Below are positions 1-6,751 of a stretch of DNA of 64,000 bases, piece by piece. The DNA comes from Desulfomicrobium baculatum DSM 4028. Its GTDB lineage: Bacteria; Desulfobacterota; Desulfovibrionia; Desulfovibrionales; Desulfomicrobiaceae. Within the stretch, counting starts at the first letter, position 1. Every line of letters starts with the position of its first letter. The translations under genes and the position numbers were made by a program. The stretch is taken from positions 2,482,501-2,546,500 of the forward strand of contig NC_013173.1 in the NCBI RefSeq assembly GCF_000023225.1, read 5' to 3'. Under the pieces are notes generated by a model that had not been told where the DNA came from, did not search any database, and was given only the letters and a program-made list of their open reading frames with translations.

Positions 1-1
1 A

Positions 2-1000
2 GACCGCCTCCAGGCCGAGAACATCTACCTGCAGCACGAGGCTGCCCAAAAATTCAACTTCGGCGAAATCATCGGCCAGAGCAGCGCCATCGCGCATGTT
101 TTCGACAAGATCGAGCAGATCGCATCCCAGAATACGACCGTGCTTCTCCAAGGCGAGACAGGGTGCGGCAAGGGGGTCGTAGCGCGGGCCATCCATGCCC
201 GGAGTGCCCGCAAGGATCGGGCGATGGTCACCATCAACTGCACGGCGTTGCCGGCAAACCTCATTGAAAGCGAACTCTTCGGGCGCGAAAAAGGAGCCTT
301 TACCGGAGCCAGCGCCCGGCAGATGGGACGCTTCGAGCTTGCCGACGGAGGAACCATCTTTCTGGATGAAATCGGCGAGATGCCGATGGAACTGCAATGC
401 AAGCTCTTGCGGGTGATTCAGGACGGCGAGTTCGAGCGTCTGGGGAGCCCGCGTACCATCAAGGTCGACGTGCGGATCATCGCGGCCAGCAACCGCAAAC
501 TGGAAGAAGAAATCAAAAATGGCAGTTTCCGCGAGGACCTCTATTACCGGCTCAATGTCTTCCCCATCACCATCCCGCCGCTGAGGGCGCGCAAGGACGA
601 CATCCGCCTTCTCGTCAATTTTTTCGTCGCCAAGTTCAACAAGAAGATCGGCAAGAAAATTGAAACCATTCCCAAGGAAGCCCTCGAAGCGCTGGAAAAT
701 TACGACTGGCCCGGCAACGTGCGGGAACTGGAAAGCGTGATCGAACGGGCGATAATAATCAGTAAAGGTCCGTCATTGCAGATTCTGGATCAATTCAATA
801 CGTCGCCCAAACCCAGCGAAACGTCCGGCGCGGACGTCAAGGCTCTGGTGGACCTGGAGCGCGACCACATCATCCATGTGCTCCAGAAAACAAATTGGCG
901 CGTCGAAGGGAAAAATGGCGCTGCGGCCATCCTCGACATCAATCCCAGCACGCTTCGAGCCCGCATGAGAAAATTCGGAATCAATCGCAACTCCATATAG
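2..1000 (+). CDS. Sigma-54-dependent Fis-family transcriptional activator (5' end missing)
   Basis: The frame is open from the first bases of the window, so the start and any N-terminal sensory domain lie upstream. The visible 332 residues hold a complete AAA+ domain of the NtrC class. Walker A is GETGCGKG (about visible residue 50), the sigma-54 contact loop is GAFTGA (about 98), and Walker B is TIFLDEIGE. The sensor-[10 protein letters not shown] segment is present, and a Fis-type helix-turn-helix sits near the end (AAILDINPSTLRARMRKFG). Such proteins hydrolyse ATP to open promoters bound by RpoN. An ATG at 140 exists but lies just before Walker A and would delete the front of the domain, so it is not the true start. 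A strong sigma-54 promoter candidate for the next gene lies about 310 bp downstream, suggesting this protein controls its neighbours (inference). Confidence 0.93.
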   Translation, partial: DRLQAENIYLQHEAAQKFNFGEIIGQSSAIAHVFDKIEQIASQNTTVLLQGETGCGKGVVARAIHARSARKDRAMVTINCTALPANLIESELFGREKGAFTGASARQMGRFELADGGTIFLDEIGEMPMELQCKLLRVIQDGEFERLGSPRTIKVDVRIIAASNRKLEEEIKNGSFREDLYYRLNVFPITIPPLRARKDDIRLLVNFFVAKFNKKIGKKIETIPKEALEALENYDWPGNVRELESVIERAIIISKGPSLQILDQFNTSPKPSETSGADVKALVDLERDHIIHVLQKTNWRVEGKNGAAAILDINPSTLRARMRKFGINRNSI

Positions 1001-1037
1001 TACGGCAAACACCTTTCTTTCATCCTCTCATTAAAGT

Positions 1038-1073
1038 CCGGTCAACCGGGGTAAGGCGCACTCCCCGGACCGG
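1038..1073. other. Bulged hairpin after the sigma-54 regulator
   Basis: The arms 1038-1042 plus 1046-1051 and 1063-1073 pair over 11 bp with a three-base bulge and an 11-base loop. No T-run follows on either strand, so this is a weak terminator candidate. It could equally be an upstream activator site for the promoter at 1312. Confidence 0.3.
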
Positions 1074-1266
1074 CCAATCCACCAGCGCGTTCCACAAAAC
1101 CATCTTTTTTGCACGCCCCCTGCGTGCACTCAAACATCCATTTTCCCCACGCCGGATTCAGGCGACTATCCGGCTCGCGCAGACTGCCATATACGGCATT
1201 TTTGCATAATTTGACGATTTCCAGTGACGGATTTCTCATATCCGCGCTCACTTCAATTTTATTCAT
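1042..1266 (-). CDS. Possible small protein, function unknown
   Basis: This is a 74-codon frame with ordinary, charged, protein-like composition (MNKIEVSADMRNPSLEIVKL at the N-terminus). It occupies much of the 480-bp gap between the regulator and the baeRF gene. The ATG is preceded immediately by AAGGA, which is closer than a normal ribosome site. I recognise no family. It would be transcribed away from the promoter at 1312. The case for it is only composition and the absence of a competing gene. Confidence 0.25.
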   Translation of the reverse strand: MNKIEVSADMRNPSLEIVKLCKNAVYGSLREPDSRLNPAWGKWMFECTQGACKKDGFVERAGGLAGPGSAPYPG

Positions 1267-1311
1267 TCCTTAAAATCAAATAGTTACACACACGAAATCG
1301 CACGGTCTTTC

Positions 1312-1328
1312 GGGCACGAAAGTTGCGC
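1312..1328 (+). promoter_or_regulatory. Sigma-54 (-24/-12) promoter candidate for the baeRF gene
   Basis: The sequence GGGCACGAAAGTTGCGC has GG (1313-1314) and GC (1325-1326) ten bases apart. It keeps the GGCACG and TTGC cores of the RpoN consensus. It lies about 155 bp before the start of the next gene and follows a gene for a sigma-54 activator. The rest of the 1001-1481 spacer shows only the hairpin at 1038-1073 and a doubtful reverse-strand small ORF. Confidence 0.7.
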
Positions 1329-1481
1329 TTCGAATTTTGCCAGAGTCCGCACAGACTTGGGTTAATGGAATTTTGGGCAGCGCATCCTGAACAGGGATGA
1401 GTGCGACCAATCAGTTTCTCTCCGGAACGGAACACTCCATGACTACCTGGTCGTATCGGACCAACAACAGGAGGCAGAAAA

Positions 1482-2645
1482 GTGTTACAAATCAGATCAT
1501 CACCCACCGTTGAGTCTTTAGCCGAACTGACCGCACCGCATCAACCGCCGTGCCTGTCTTTGTACCAGCCGACGCATCGCCACGGCCCCGAAAACCAGCA
1601 GGACCTGATAAGATACCGCAACCTGCTGAAAATTTTCGAATCATCACTCAGTCTGAAATATCCAAAACCCGAGATCAGACACTTTCTGGAGCCGTTTGAA
1701 GAGCTCGCGCTTGATCACGAATTCTGGACTCAGACCCTGGATGGACTCGCCGTCTTTAGCAGTGCGGGCGTGTTTCGGGTGTTCCGACTCAGGCGACCGG
1801 TCGCCGAATTGGCCCTCGTGGCGGGCAGCTTTCACGTCAAGCCCTTACGACGTTTTTTGCAATTTGTCGGTCGCTACCAAATCCTCGGACTGAGCCTGAC
1901 CGAAATCAAACTCTTCGAGGGCGATATTGGCACGCTGGAAGAGATTGAACCCGCCCAGGGAGTCCCGCGGACAATCACCGATGCTCTTGGCGCTGAGTTG
2001 ACCGAACCGCATCAGACCGTTGCCTCGTACGGCGGCACGGGTGGAAGAAGCGGCCCCATGCGTCACGGCCAGGGCAGCAAGAAAGATGAAGCCGACAAGG
2101 ATGCACAGCGTTTCTTCCGAGCCGTTGATCGCGCGGTGCTTGAACATCACTCGCGTCCCACCGGCCTTCCGTTGCTTCTGGCCGCCTTGCCGGAGCATCA
2201 TCATCTTTTCCGAAGCATCAGTCATAACTCGCTCCTCATGAAAGATGGCCTCAATCTCAACCCCTTTGTCCTGACAACCTCCGAACTTCGCAAACGCGCA
2301 CAAGCAATACTCGAACCGCAGTACCAGACCTGGCTGACCACGTTGCTTGACGAGTACATGGAAGCGCAGTCTCGCGGATTCGGCAGCGATGACCTGGGAG
2401 AGGTCTTGAGGGGAGCCGCGTCCGGACGAGTGTCGAAGCTCATGATCGCATCCGATCGCGAGATAGCCGGACGAATAGTAGGTGACGCGGGCAGCTACGA
2501 ACTGTCGAACACAAACAAATCCGGCGCCAATGATCTGCTCGACGATCTGGGGGAGTTGGTGGACAAGATGGGTGGAAAGGTTCTGGTCATGCCGGCCGAT
2601 CAGGTACCCGGCAAAACGGGACTGGCCGCCACCTTCCGATATTGA
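1482..2645 (+). CDS. Bacterial archaeo-eukaryotic release factor-like (baeRF) protein
   Basis: The 387-residue protein resembles the baeRF superfamily (family 3/7 type), bacterial relatives of archaeal/eukaryotic peptide-release factor eRF1 and the pelota proteins. Family members are predicted to act at the ribosome, but their exact job is unproven. Visible marks are an N-terminal domain with the LSLYQPTHR signature, a central 'LDGLAVFSS..VFRVFRL' strand pattern, and a C-terminal L7Ae-like part ending in GGKVLVMPADQVPG. The start is GTG at 1482, chosen because an excellent AGGAGG site (1469-1474) precedes it by seven bases. The gene stands alone between a sigma-54 promoter candidate and a hairpin terminator. 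Homologues often sit beside stress genes, which is also the case here. The family call is from recognition, not a search. Confidence 0.75.
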   Translation: MLQIRSSPTVESLAELTAPHQPPCLSLYQPTHRHGPENQQDLIRYRNLLKIFESSLSLKYPKPEIRHFLEPFEELALDHEFWTQTLDGLAVFSSAGVFRVFRLRRPVAELALVAGSFHVKPLRRFLQFVGRYQILGLSLTEIKLFEGDIGTLEEIEPAQGVPRTITDALGAELTEPHQTVASYGGTGGRSGPMRHGQGSKKDEADKDAQRFFRAVDRAVLEHHSRPTGLPLLLAALPEHHHLFRSISHNSLLMKDGLNLNPFVLTTSELRKRAQAILEPQYQTWLTTLLDEYMEAQSRGFGSDDLGEVLRGAASGRVSKLMIASDREIAGRIVGDAGSYELSNTNKSGANDLLDDLGELVDKMGGKVLVMPADQVPGKTGLAATFRY

Positions 2646-2652
2646 GCGGCGT

Positions 2653-2678
2653 GGACGGCTGACAGAAGCCGTCCTTTT
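2653..2678 (+). terminator. Rho-independent terminator after the baeRF gene
   Basis: A perfect 8-bp stem (GGACGGCT with AGCCGTCC) encloses a six-base loop and is followed by TTTT. It lies eight bases after the stop codon. Confidence 0.7.
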
Positions 2679-2826
2679 GATGCGTCCACAGCGTGCATGC
2701 TGTCATATATTGCGGATACAGAACATATGATGGACCAAATAAATGGTTTTAGTGCGCAATATTTTCAGTCAAATTATTTAAATAATTAATTCAGCATATT
2801 AATTCGACCAAATTGTTGAAAATCAG

Positions 2827-2843
2827 CGGAACGCTTATTGCTC
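2827..2843 (+). promoter_or_regulatory. Sigma-54 promoter candidate for the 2883-4342 gene group
   Basis: CGGAACGCTTATTGCTC has GG (2828-2829) and GC (2840-2841) ten bases apart and a full TTGCT at -12. It ends 40 bp before the ATG at 2883, a typical distance. The spacer before it is A+T-rich. Confidence 0.65.
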
Positions 2844-2882
2844 ATATCTTTGCGTCCCCAACATCTAACAACAGAGGTGGAT

Positions 2883-3266
2883 ATGATAATTTTCAGATAT
2901 TTTTCCGTTTTTTTGCTCGCAGGACTTCTCTTTACAGGAGCATCTTCCTGCTTTGCACAAGGCACAACAACCAGTCCTGCGCCGGATGTCGATGGATACG
3001 TCTGGATGAAGTCGACCGATCCGGAAAAAAAGGCATTCCTCTTCGGGGCGGGAACGGCCGTCGCCCTTGAATACCAGATGCGGGCAAAACGTTCGGAAGA
3101 GCCCTCCAAGTTCATCAAGGGCTGGATCGAGGCTTTTGACAACATGAGCTGGGCGGAAATGGCTTCCAGTCTCGACAAATACTATGAAGCAAACCCCGGC
3201 AAAACAGACAGGCTGGTATTTGATGTTCTTTGGCATGAAATGATCAAACCCAACCTGAAAAACTAA
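2883..3266 (+). CDS. Small exported protein, function unknown
   Basis: The ATG at 2883 is preferred over an upstream in-frame ATG at 2838 because AGAGGTGG lies just in front of it and the protein then begins with a classic signal peptide (MIIFRYFSVFLLAGLLFTGA, cleavage probably after CFA). The upstream ATG also lies inside the sigma-54 promoter. The mature part is about 105 residues, helical and charged, ending DRLVFDVLWHEMIKPNLKN. Its outline is loosely like Rap1a/Tai-type small periplasmic proteins, but I would not assign it. It is the first gene of a likely operon with the glycine-zipper lipoprotein (10 bp gap) and the SYLF protein. Confidence 0.75.
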   Translation: MIIFRYFSVFLLAGLLFTGASSCFAQGTTTSPAPDVDGYVWMKSTDPEKKAFLFGAGTAVALEYQMRAKRSEEPSKFIKGWIEAFDNMSWAEMASSLDKYYEANPGKTDRLVFDVLWHEMIKPNLKN

Positions 3267-3276
3267 GGAATTGGAT

Positions 3277-3498
3277 ATGCAAAAAATACTTCTCGCTCTC
3301 ATGATATTGATGCTTCTGAGTGCTTCCGCCTGTACGAATATGTCCCGTACGCAGCAGGGAGCCTTGTCCGGAGGTGCCATCGGAGCCGGCGCGGGCCTTG
3401 GGATCAGCGCCCTGACTGGAGGCTCCCTGGGAGCTGGCGCCCTGATAGGCGGCGCGCTGGGCGGTGTCGCAGGCGGCATTTACGGCAATCAGAAATAA
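3277..3498 (+). CDS. Glycine-zipper lipoprotein
   Basis: This 73-residue protein has a lipoprotein signal peptide with lipobox LSASAC, so it should be lipidated at the cysteine and placed in the envelope. The rest is a run of small residues (GGAIGAGAGLGISALTGG and GALIGGALGGVAGGIYG), the glycine-zipper pattern of YMGG/SlyB-like proteins that pack into membranes. The ATG at 3277 has AAGGA seven bases upstream. A TTG two codons earlier is less likely. It lies between an exported protein and a SYLF protein, an envelope-stress type of neighbourhood. Confidence 0.8.
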   Translation: MQKILLALMILMLLSASACTNMSRTQQGALSGGAIGAGAGLGISALTGGSLGAGALIGGALGGVAGGIYGNQK

Positions 3499-3533
3499 TG
3501 GCTTTCAACTGTGCAACACGCAAGGGAGTTACC

Positions 3534-4109
3534 ATGAACGAATTCATTAAAAAGCACATGCCGGGCATAACACACGGCGTCTTTCTGCTCGTAATGCTGG
3601 CGATGATGTGCGTATGCGCAAGCGCCGCGCTGGCACGAACAGCTGAAGAGATCGACACGCACGCCGACATGACGCTGCAGCGTTTTTACAAAGAGGTAAA
3701 CGGAGGCAAGGAGGTCGCACAGGAGGCGAAAGCGCTCCTCATCATGTCCGACGTCACCAAGGCCGGCTTTGTTCTTGGCGGTACCTACGGCCAGGGAGCC
3801 CTTCGCGTGCACGGCAAGACCACCGGATACTACAATCTCATCGCCGGGTCCTATGGGTTCACCTTTGGCGCGGAACAGATGGATATCATCCTTGCCTTCA
3901 TGACCCAGAAAGCTCTTGACGACTTTATAAATATCGACGGCTGGGAAATCGGCGTCACCGGCAATGTGGCGTTCATCGACGTCGGCGGCGGCAAGAGGCT
4001 GGACACCACGTCGCTCAAAGATCCCGTCGTGGCCTTTGTCTTCAGTCCCGAGGGGCTGATGGTCGATGCTTCACTGAAAGGCGCGAAGTTCACGAAGCTC
4101 AATAAATAA
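3534..4109 (+). CDS. SYLF/Ysc84-domain lipid-binding protein, exported
   Basis: The 191-residue protein starts at ATG 3534, which follows AAGGGAG. The open frame begins 36 bases earlier at 3498 without a ribosome site. Residues 1-35 form a signal peptide (FLLVMLAMMCVCASAALA). The mature part matches the SYLF domain (Ysc84/BPSS1780 type). It has an N-terminal helix with the ALLIMSDVTKAGFVLGGTYG motif, followed by G-rich beta segments (LIAGSYGFTFGAEQMDIILAFM and VAFIDVGGG). The domain binds phosphoinositides in eukaryotes. Bacterial members are envelope proteins of uncertain role. It is probably in one operon with the two preceding genes. Confidence 0.88.
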   Translation: MNEFIKKHMPGITHGVFLLVMLAMMCVCASAALARTAEEIDTHADMTLQRFYKEVNGGKEVAQEAKALLIMSDVTKAGFVLGGTYGQGALRVHGKTTGYYNLIAGSYGFTFGAEQMDIILAFMTQKALDDFINIDGWEIGVTGNVAFIDVGGGKRLDTTSLKDPVVAFVFSPEGLMVDASLKGAKFTKLNK

Positions 4110-4189
4110 ATCGCCGTTGACCGCGCCAGGCAGGATCGCGTGCTCGCACGGCGCGATCCGGCCCTGCCGGGCAAGGAAGGAGAAAAATC

Positions 4190-4342
4190 ATGGGCCTTAT
4201 ACTCATCATCATTCTGGTTCTTATACTTATCGGAGCCTTCCCGGCATGGCCGCACAGCAAAAGTTGGGGATACTATCCAAGCGGCGGGCTTGGGCTCATC
4301 CTTTTGATCGTGGTCATTCTGATGCTTATGGGAAGGATTTGA
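4190..4342 (+). CDS. DUF3309 small membrane protein
   Basis: This 50-residue gene is easily missed because a longer frame overlaps it. It reads MGLILIIILVLILIGAFPAW, then PHSKSWGYYPSGGLG, then a second hydrophobic stretch ending LLMGRI. That is the DUF3309 pattern: two membrane helices joined by a WPHS...SWGYxPSGGLG loop. AAGGAAGGAG stands directly before the ATG. Function is unknown. Such peptides commonly sit with BON, CsbD and other stress genes, as here. A bulged inverted repeat (about 4123-4175) separates it from the SYLF gene, and a TTGAAGC/GCTTCAA hairpin (4339-4366) follows. Confidence 0.85.
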   Translation: MGLILIIILVLILIGAFPAWPHSKSWGYYPSGGLGLILLIVVILMLMGRI

Positions 4343-4429
4343 AGCACTGCCTGGAAGCCGCTTCAATTTGGCCGCCAGCTTAACACATGACGTCTTTTTC
4401 AAAGATTTGTAAAAATTTTGAGGGCCACC

Positions 4430-4957
4430 ATGAACACACAACCGTCGACCGACGCAAACCTGCAATCCCTGATGAAAATGCTTGAAAGCAAAGATGGCCT
4501 GGTTCGCCAGAAAGCGCGGATAGCACTGGTGGAAATGGGCGACCCCGCCGTCATCCCCCTCTCGGAGGCACTCAAGCACTCGAAGCTGGACCATACCCGC
4601 TGGGGCGCCGCAAAAGCGCTGGGCGAGATCGTCGATGCCAGATCGATACCCGCCCTTGTGCACGCACTCGACGACACTGACGCCGACGTGGCCTGGCTTG
4701 CGGGGCTGGCCTTGAAAAAATTCGAAAAGGCCGCCTGGAGGCTCCTGCTGCAAAAGCTGATCGAAAACGGCGTGGATTCCGTGAGACGCCGCAGCGGAAC
4801 ACGTCATGTGTTCAGCGGTCAAAAGTCGGAAGGATTCAACGACCTGCTGGAAGAACTCATGACTGCCCTTGAGGACTCGGCGCTTCCGGAGGCGGGAGGA
4901 ATCGTCGCGGGAGAAATTCTGAAGCGAATGAGGAGCGATGACGCGGATTGGGACTGA
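4430..4957 (+). CDS. HEAT-repeat protein
   Basis: The protein has 175 residues. Two to three PBS-lyase-type HEAT repeats occupy residues about 10-105 (VRQKARIALVEMGDPAVIPL, WGAAKALGEIVDARSIPALV, VAWLAGLALKKF). Such repeats form a helical solenoid used for protein binding. There is no signal peptide or membrane segment, so it is probably cytoplasmic. The C-terminal 70 residues are acidic and unassigned. The ATG at 4430 has GAGGG five bases upstream. An alternative in-frame TTG at 4418 lacks a site. The partner is unknown. Confidence 0.75.
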   Translation: MNTQPSTDANLQSLMKMLESKDGLVRQKARIALVEMGDPAVIPLSEALKHSKLDHTRWGAAKALGEIVDARSIPALVHALDDTDADVAWLAGLALKKFEKAAWRLLLQKLIENGVDSVRRRSGTRHVFSGQKSEGFNDLLEELMTALEDSALPEAGGIVAGEILKRMRSDDADWD

Positions 4958-5063
4958 GATGCGTGGCCAAAGTATGAGTCACCATCCACTTCTAAGAACC
5001 CATGCATCGAATTTTCAAGAAGCACGAACACTATGTTACTAAAGAAACAATGGAGATAACATC

Positions 5064-5378
5064 ATGGACCGTTTCGTGAATATTTTTAAAATAATTCTAT
5101 GCACTCTGCTGCTTGCTTCATTTATGGGCTGTGCCGGATCAGACACAAGACAAAGCACCGGGCAGTATGTTGACGACTCCGCCATCACCGCCAAGGTCAA
5201 GGCCGCCATCTTTGATGAAGACTCCTTGAAATCACGACAGATCAACGTGGAAACATTCAAGGGAGTCGTTCAACTCAGCGGATTTGTCGATTCTTCAAAA
5301 AACTACAACAAAGCAGAACAGATTGCCCGTGATGTGGATGGCGTGAAGTCGGTGATAAACAACATTGTTGTTAAATGA
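5064..5378 (+). CDS. BON-domain lipoprotein (OsmY-like)
   Basis: This 104-residue protein has a lipobox (LLASFMGC, lipidated cysteine at about residue 23) followed by a single BON domain. The domain runs from DDSAITAKVKAAIFDEDSLK through GVVQLSGFVDSSKNYNKA to the ARDVDGVKSVINNIVVK end. BON domains are small alpha/beta modules that bind phospholipid, and OsmY-type members are periplasmic and stress-induced. GGAG lies 11 bases before the ATG. A short palindrome at the stop (AACAACATTGTTGTT) followed by a T-rich tract may act as a terminator. Confidence 0.88.
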   Translation: MDRFVNIFKIILCTLLLASFMGCAGSDTRQSTGQYVDDSAITAKVKAAIFDEDSLKSRQINVETFKGVVQLSGFVDSSKNYNKAEQIARDVDGVKSVINNIVVK

Positions 5379-5511
5379 CCTGTTTTTTTACAACACGGAT
5401 GATCTTTCGTTTTTAAAGCGATCTGCAATCGAAGTAAAAACAGGTGATCCATCAAGCAGGAGCGGATCCGAAGAACGATCTTCGGGTCCTAGCCAAACGG
5501 AGATAACCACA

Positions 5512-5808
5512 ATGGCCCATACTTACGACAACAAAAAAATCATATCCAAGGAAATGCGCCACATCATGGAGCATGCCGAAGCCCTCGTGGATGCGACAGC
5601 AGGAGAGCTTGACGAGCGCATCGCAACAGCCAGAACCATGCTCAAGCAGCGTCTGGATTCGGCCAAAGGCGAATACGATGAACTGGAAGCCAAGGTCATG
5701 GACAAGGTTCAGTCCGCCGACGAGTTCATTCACCTCAAACCGTACTATGTCATCGGCGGAACCTTTATCTCCGGCCTGCTCCTGGGCTGGATGATGACCA
5801 GGAAATAA
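5512..5808 (+). CDS. ElaB/YqjD/DUF883-family membrane protein
   Basis: The 98-residue protein has a long amphipathic helix (residues 10-70) and one C-terminal membrane helix (PYYVIGGTFISGLLLGWMMTRK), the layout of ElaB/YqjD proteins. In E. coli YqjD is an inner-membrane protein that binds ribosomes in stationary phase. The open frame begins at 5365, but the ATG at 5512 follows a CGGAGAT ribosome site and gives the family's usual length. It is first of a YqjD-YqjE-YqjK-like trio, with YqjE starting 1 base after its stop. Confidence 0.87.
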   Translation: MAHTYDNKKIISKEMRHIMEHAEALVDATAGELDERIATARTMLKQRLDSAKGEYDELEAKVMDKVQSADEFIHLKPYYVIGGTFISGLLLGWMMTRK

Positions 5809-5809
5809 C

Positions 5810-6199
5810 GTGAACAGGCTCTCCACGGGGATTTTCGGATTCACCGGCGCGGCAACCCGGCTCGGCGGGGTTGCCACCCAAATCCTTCAGGACCGCCTGG
5901 CACTGCTGGCGCTTGAACTGCGGGAGGCCAAAATCCGTTTCGTGCAGGCCTTGGTCCTGGTCTGTCTGGGGGTGGTCTTTTCCCTGCTCGGTCTCGTACT
6001 GCTGATGGTGGCCGGAGTGTGGATATTGCCGCCAGAGTGGCGGGTCTATGGGCTCGCAACCCTGGCCGTAGCCAGCCTGATCGCAGGAGTGGCCGCCTTT
6101 CGCACCCTCGTAAGAGCTCTTGCACAAAACCCCTTGGCCTTTGACCAGAGCGTGGCTGAACTCAAAAAGGACGCGACATGCTTCTTGACCAAAAACTAG
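5810..6199 (+). CDS. YqjE/putative holin-like membrane protein (phage holin family, PF07332 type)
   Basis: The protein has 129 residues with a GTG start one base after the upstream stop. A helical amphipathic N-terminus (GGVATQILQDRLALLALELREAK) leads to two membrane helices at about residues 45-70 and 78-98. This is the YqjE/holin-X layout. Despite the family name there is no phage context. In E. coli yqjE lies between yqjD and yqjK, as here. The 3' end overlaps the next gene by 22 bases, implying coupled translation. Confidence 0.8.
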   Translation: MNRLSTGIFGFTGAATRLGGVATQILQDRLALLALELREAKIRFVQALVLVCLGVVFSLLGLVLLMVAGVWILPPEWRVYGLATLAVASLIAGVAAFRTLVRALAQNPLAFDQSVAELKKDATCFLTKN

Positions 6200-6384
6200 A
6201 TCTGATTCGGGATGAGAAAGCCAGGCTTGGCATTTGCTGCGACCTGCACCGGCAGCTGGTCCATATCGAATTGCGGGAACTGGTATCCGGGGCGCTTCGC
6301 ACAGCCACAAACGTCACCCTGGGATTTGCCGTGCTCCAACAGATCATTCAGCGGCTGCGTGACCGCAAAGACCGTCGACAGTGA
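6178..6384 (+). CDS. Small YqjK-like protein
   Basis: This 68-residue basic protein has no signal peptide. Its start overlaps the YqjE-like gene by 22 bases. It reads MLLDQKLDLIRDEKARLGIC and ends in a basic tail (QRLRDRKDRRQ). Sequence likeness to YqjK is weak, and the call rests on size, charge and position as third member of a yqjD-yqjE-yqjK-type operon. Function is unknown. Confidence 0.6.
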   Translation: MLLDQKLDLIRDEKARLGICCDLHRQLVHIELRELVSGALRTATNVTLGFAVLQQIIQRLRDRKDRRQ

Positions 6385-6428
6385 CACGCGCCCTGATCAT
6401 CCAGTCACGGACACGCGCCGGCAAGAAT

Positions 6429-6440
6429 GAACAGCTGTTC
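6429..6440. promoter_or_regulatory. Perfect 12-bp palindrome GAACAGCTGTTC
   Basis: This is a self-complementary site in the 6385-6751 spacer. It fits the form GAAC-N4-GTTC, which is also the form of the Gram-positive-type LexA box. A dimeric regulator is conceivable, but the neighbouring genes are not SOS genes and the site may be chance. Confidence 0.25.
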
Positions 6441-6455
6441 GGTTCAGACAATTTT

Positions 6456-6557
6456 CTCGCGATTGCGACACCGCGCATGAACGGTAGTCTCGTATCGCCT
6501 CCTTGCTAGGGTCCGCGCAGATCACTTCCCCTTCATGCGCGGCGTCGCAATCGCGAG
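6456..6557. repeat. 26-bp near-perfect inverted repeat with 50-base loop
   Basis: The arms 6456-6481 and 6532-6557 are complementary over 26 bp with one A-C mismatch (core CTCGCGATTGCGAC). The 50-base centre has no reading frame of note. It lies in the 367-bp spacer between the YqjK-like gene and arcD. It could form a long RNA stem (a small RNA or attenuator) or be a mobile palindromic repeat element. No similar arm was noticed elsewhere in the window. Confidence 0.6.
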
Positions 6558-6566
6558 TTGAGGATA

Positions 6567-6594
6567 CCCCTCCCGGGCCTCACGCCGGGAGGGG
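6567..6594. terminator. Strong GC hairpin upstream of arcD
   Basis: A perfect 10-bp stem (CCCCTCCCGG with CCGGGAGGGG) encloses an 8-base loop. It starts ten bases after the long inverted repeat. No T-run follows on the + strand (AAATTTA), so termination is uncertain. Attenuation or processing is possible. Confidence 0.45.
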
Positions 6595-6751
6595 AAATTT
6601 ATCCATGGAACAATCTGCCCCTGGCTGCGGATCATGAAATCCGCGTGCGCCCCATACGCACAAGACCGCTCCATGCACATGTTGCCCGCCCCCGTTCTGA
6701 ATGTTTCCCAATGACTTGGCATAAAGAAAAAAAGTACCAAAGGAGTGTTGC

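Noticed and set aside
4117-4383. 88-codon + strand frame after the SYLF gene
   Set aside because: It is a shadow of the real DUF3309 gene in another phase; composition is unnatural.
5810-6199. Phage-holin annotation as a sign of prophage
   Set aside because: No lysin, integrase, portal or tail genes nearby; the family also contains bacterial YqjE-type proteins.
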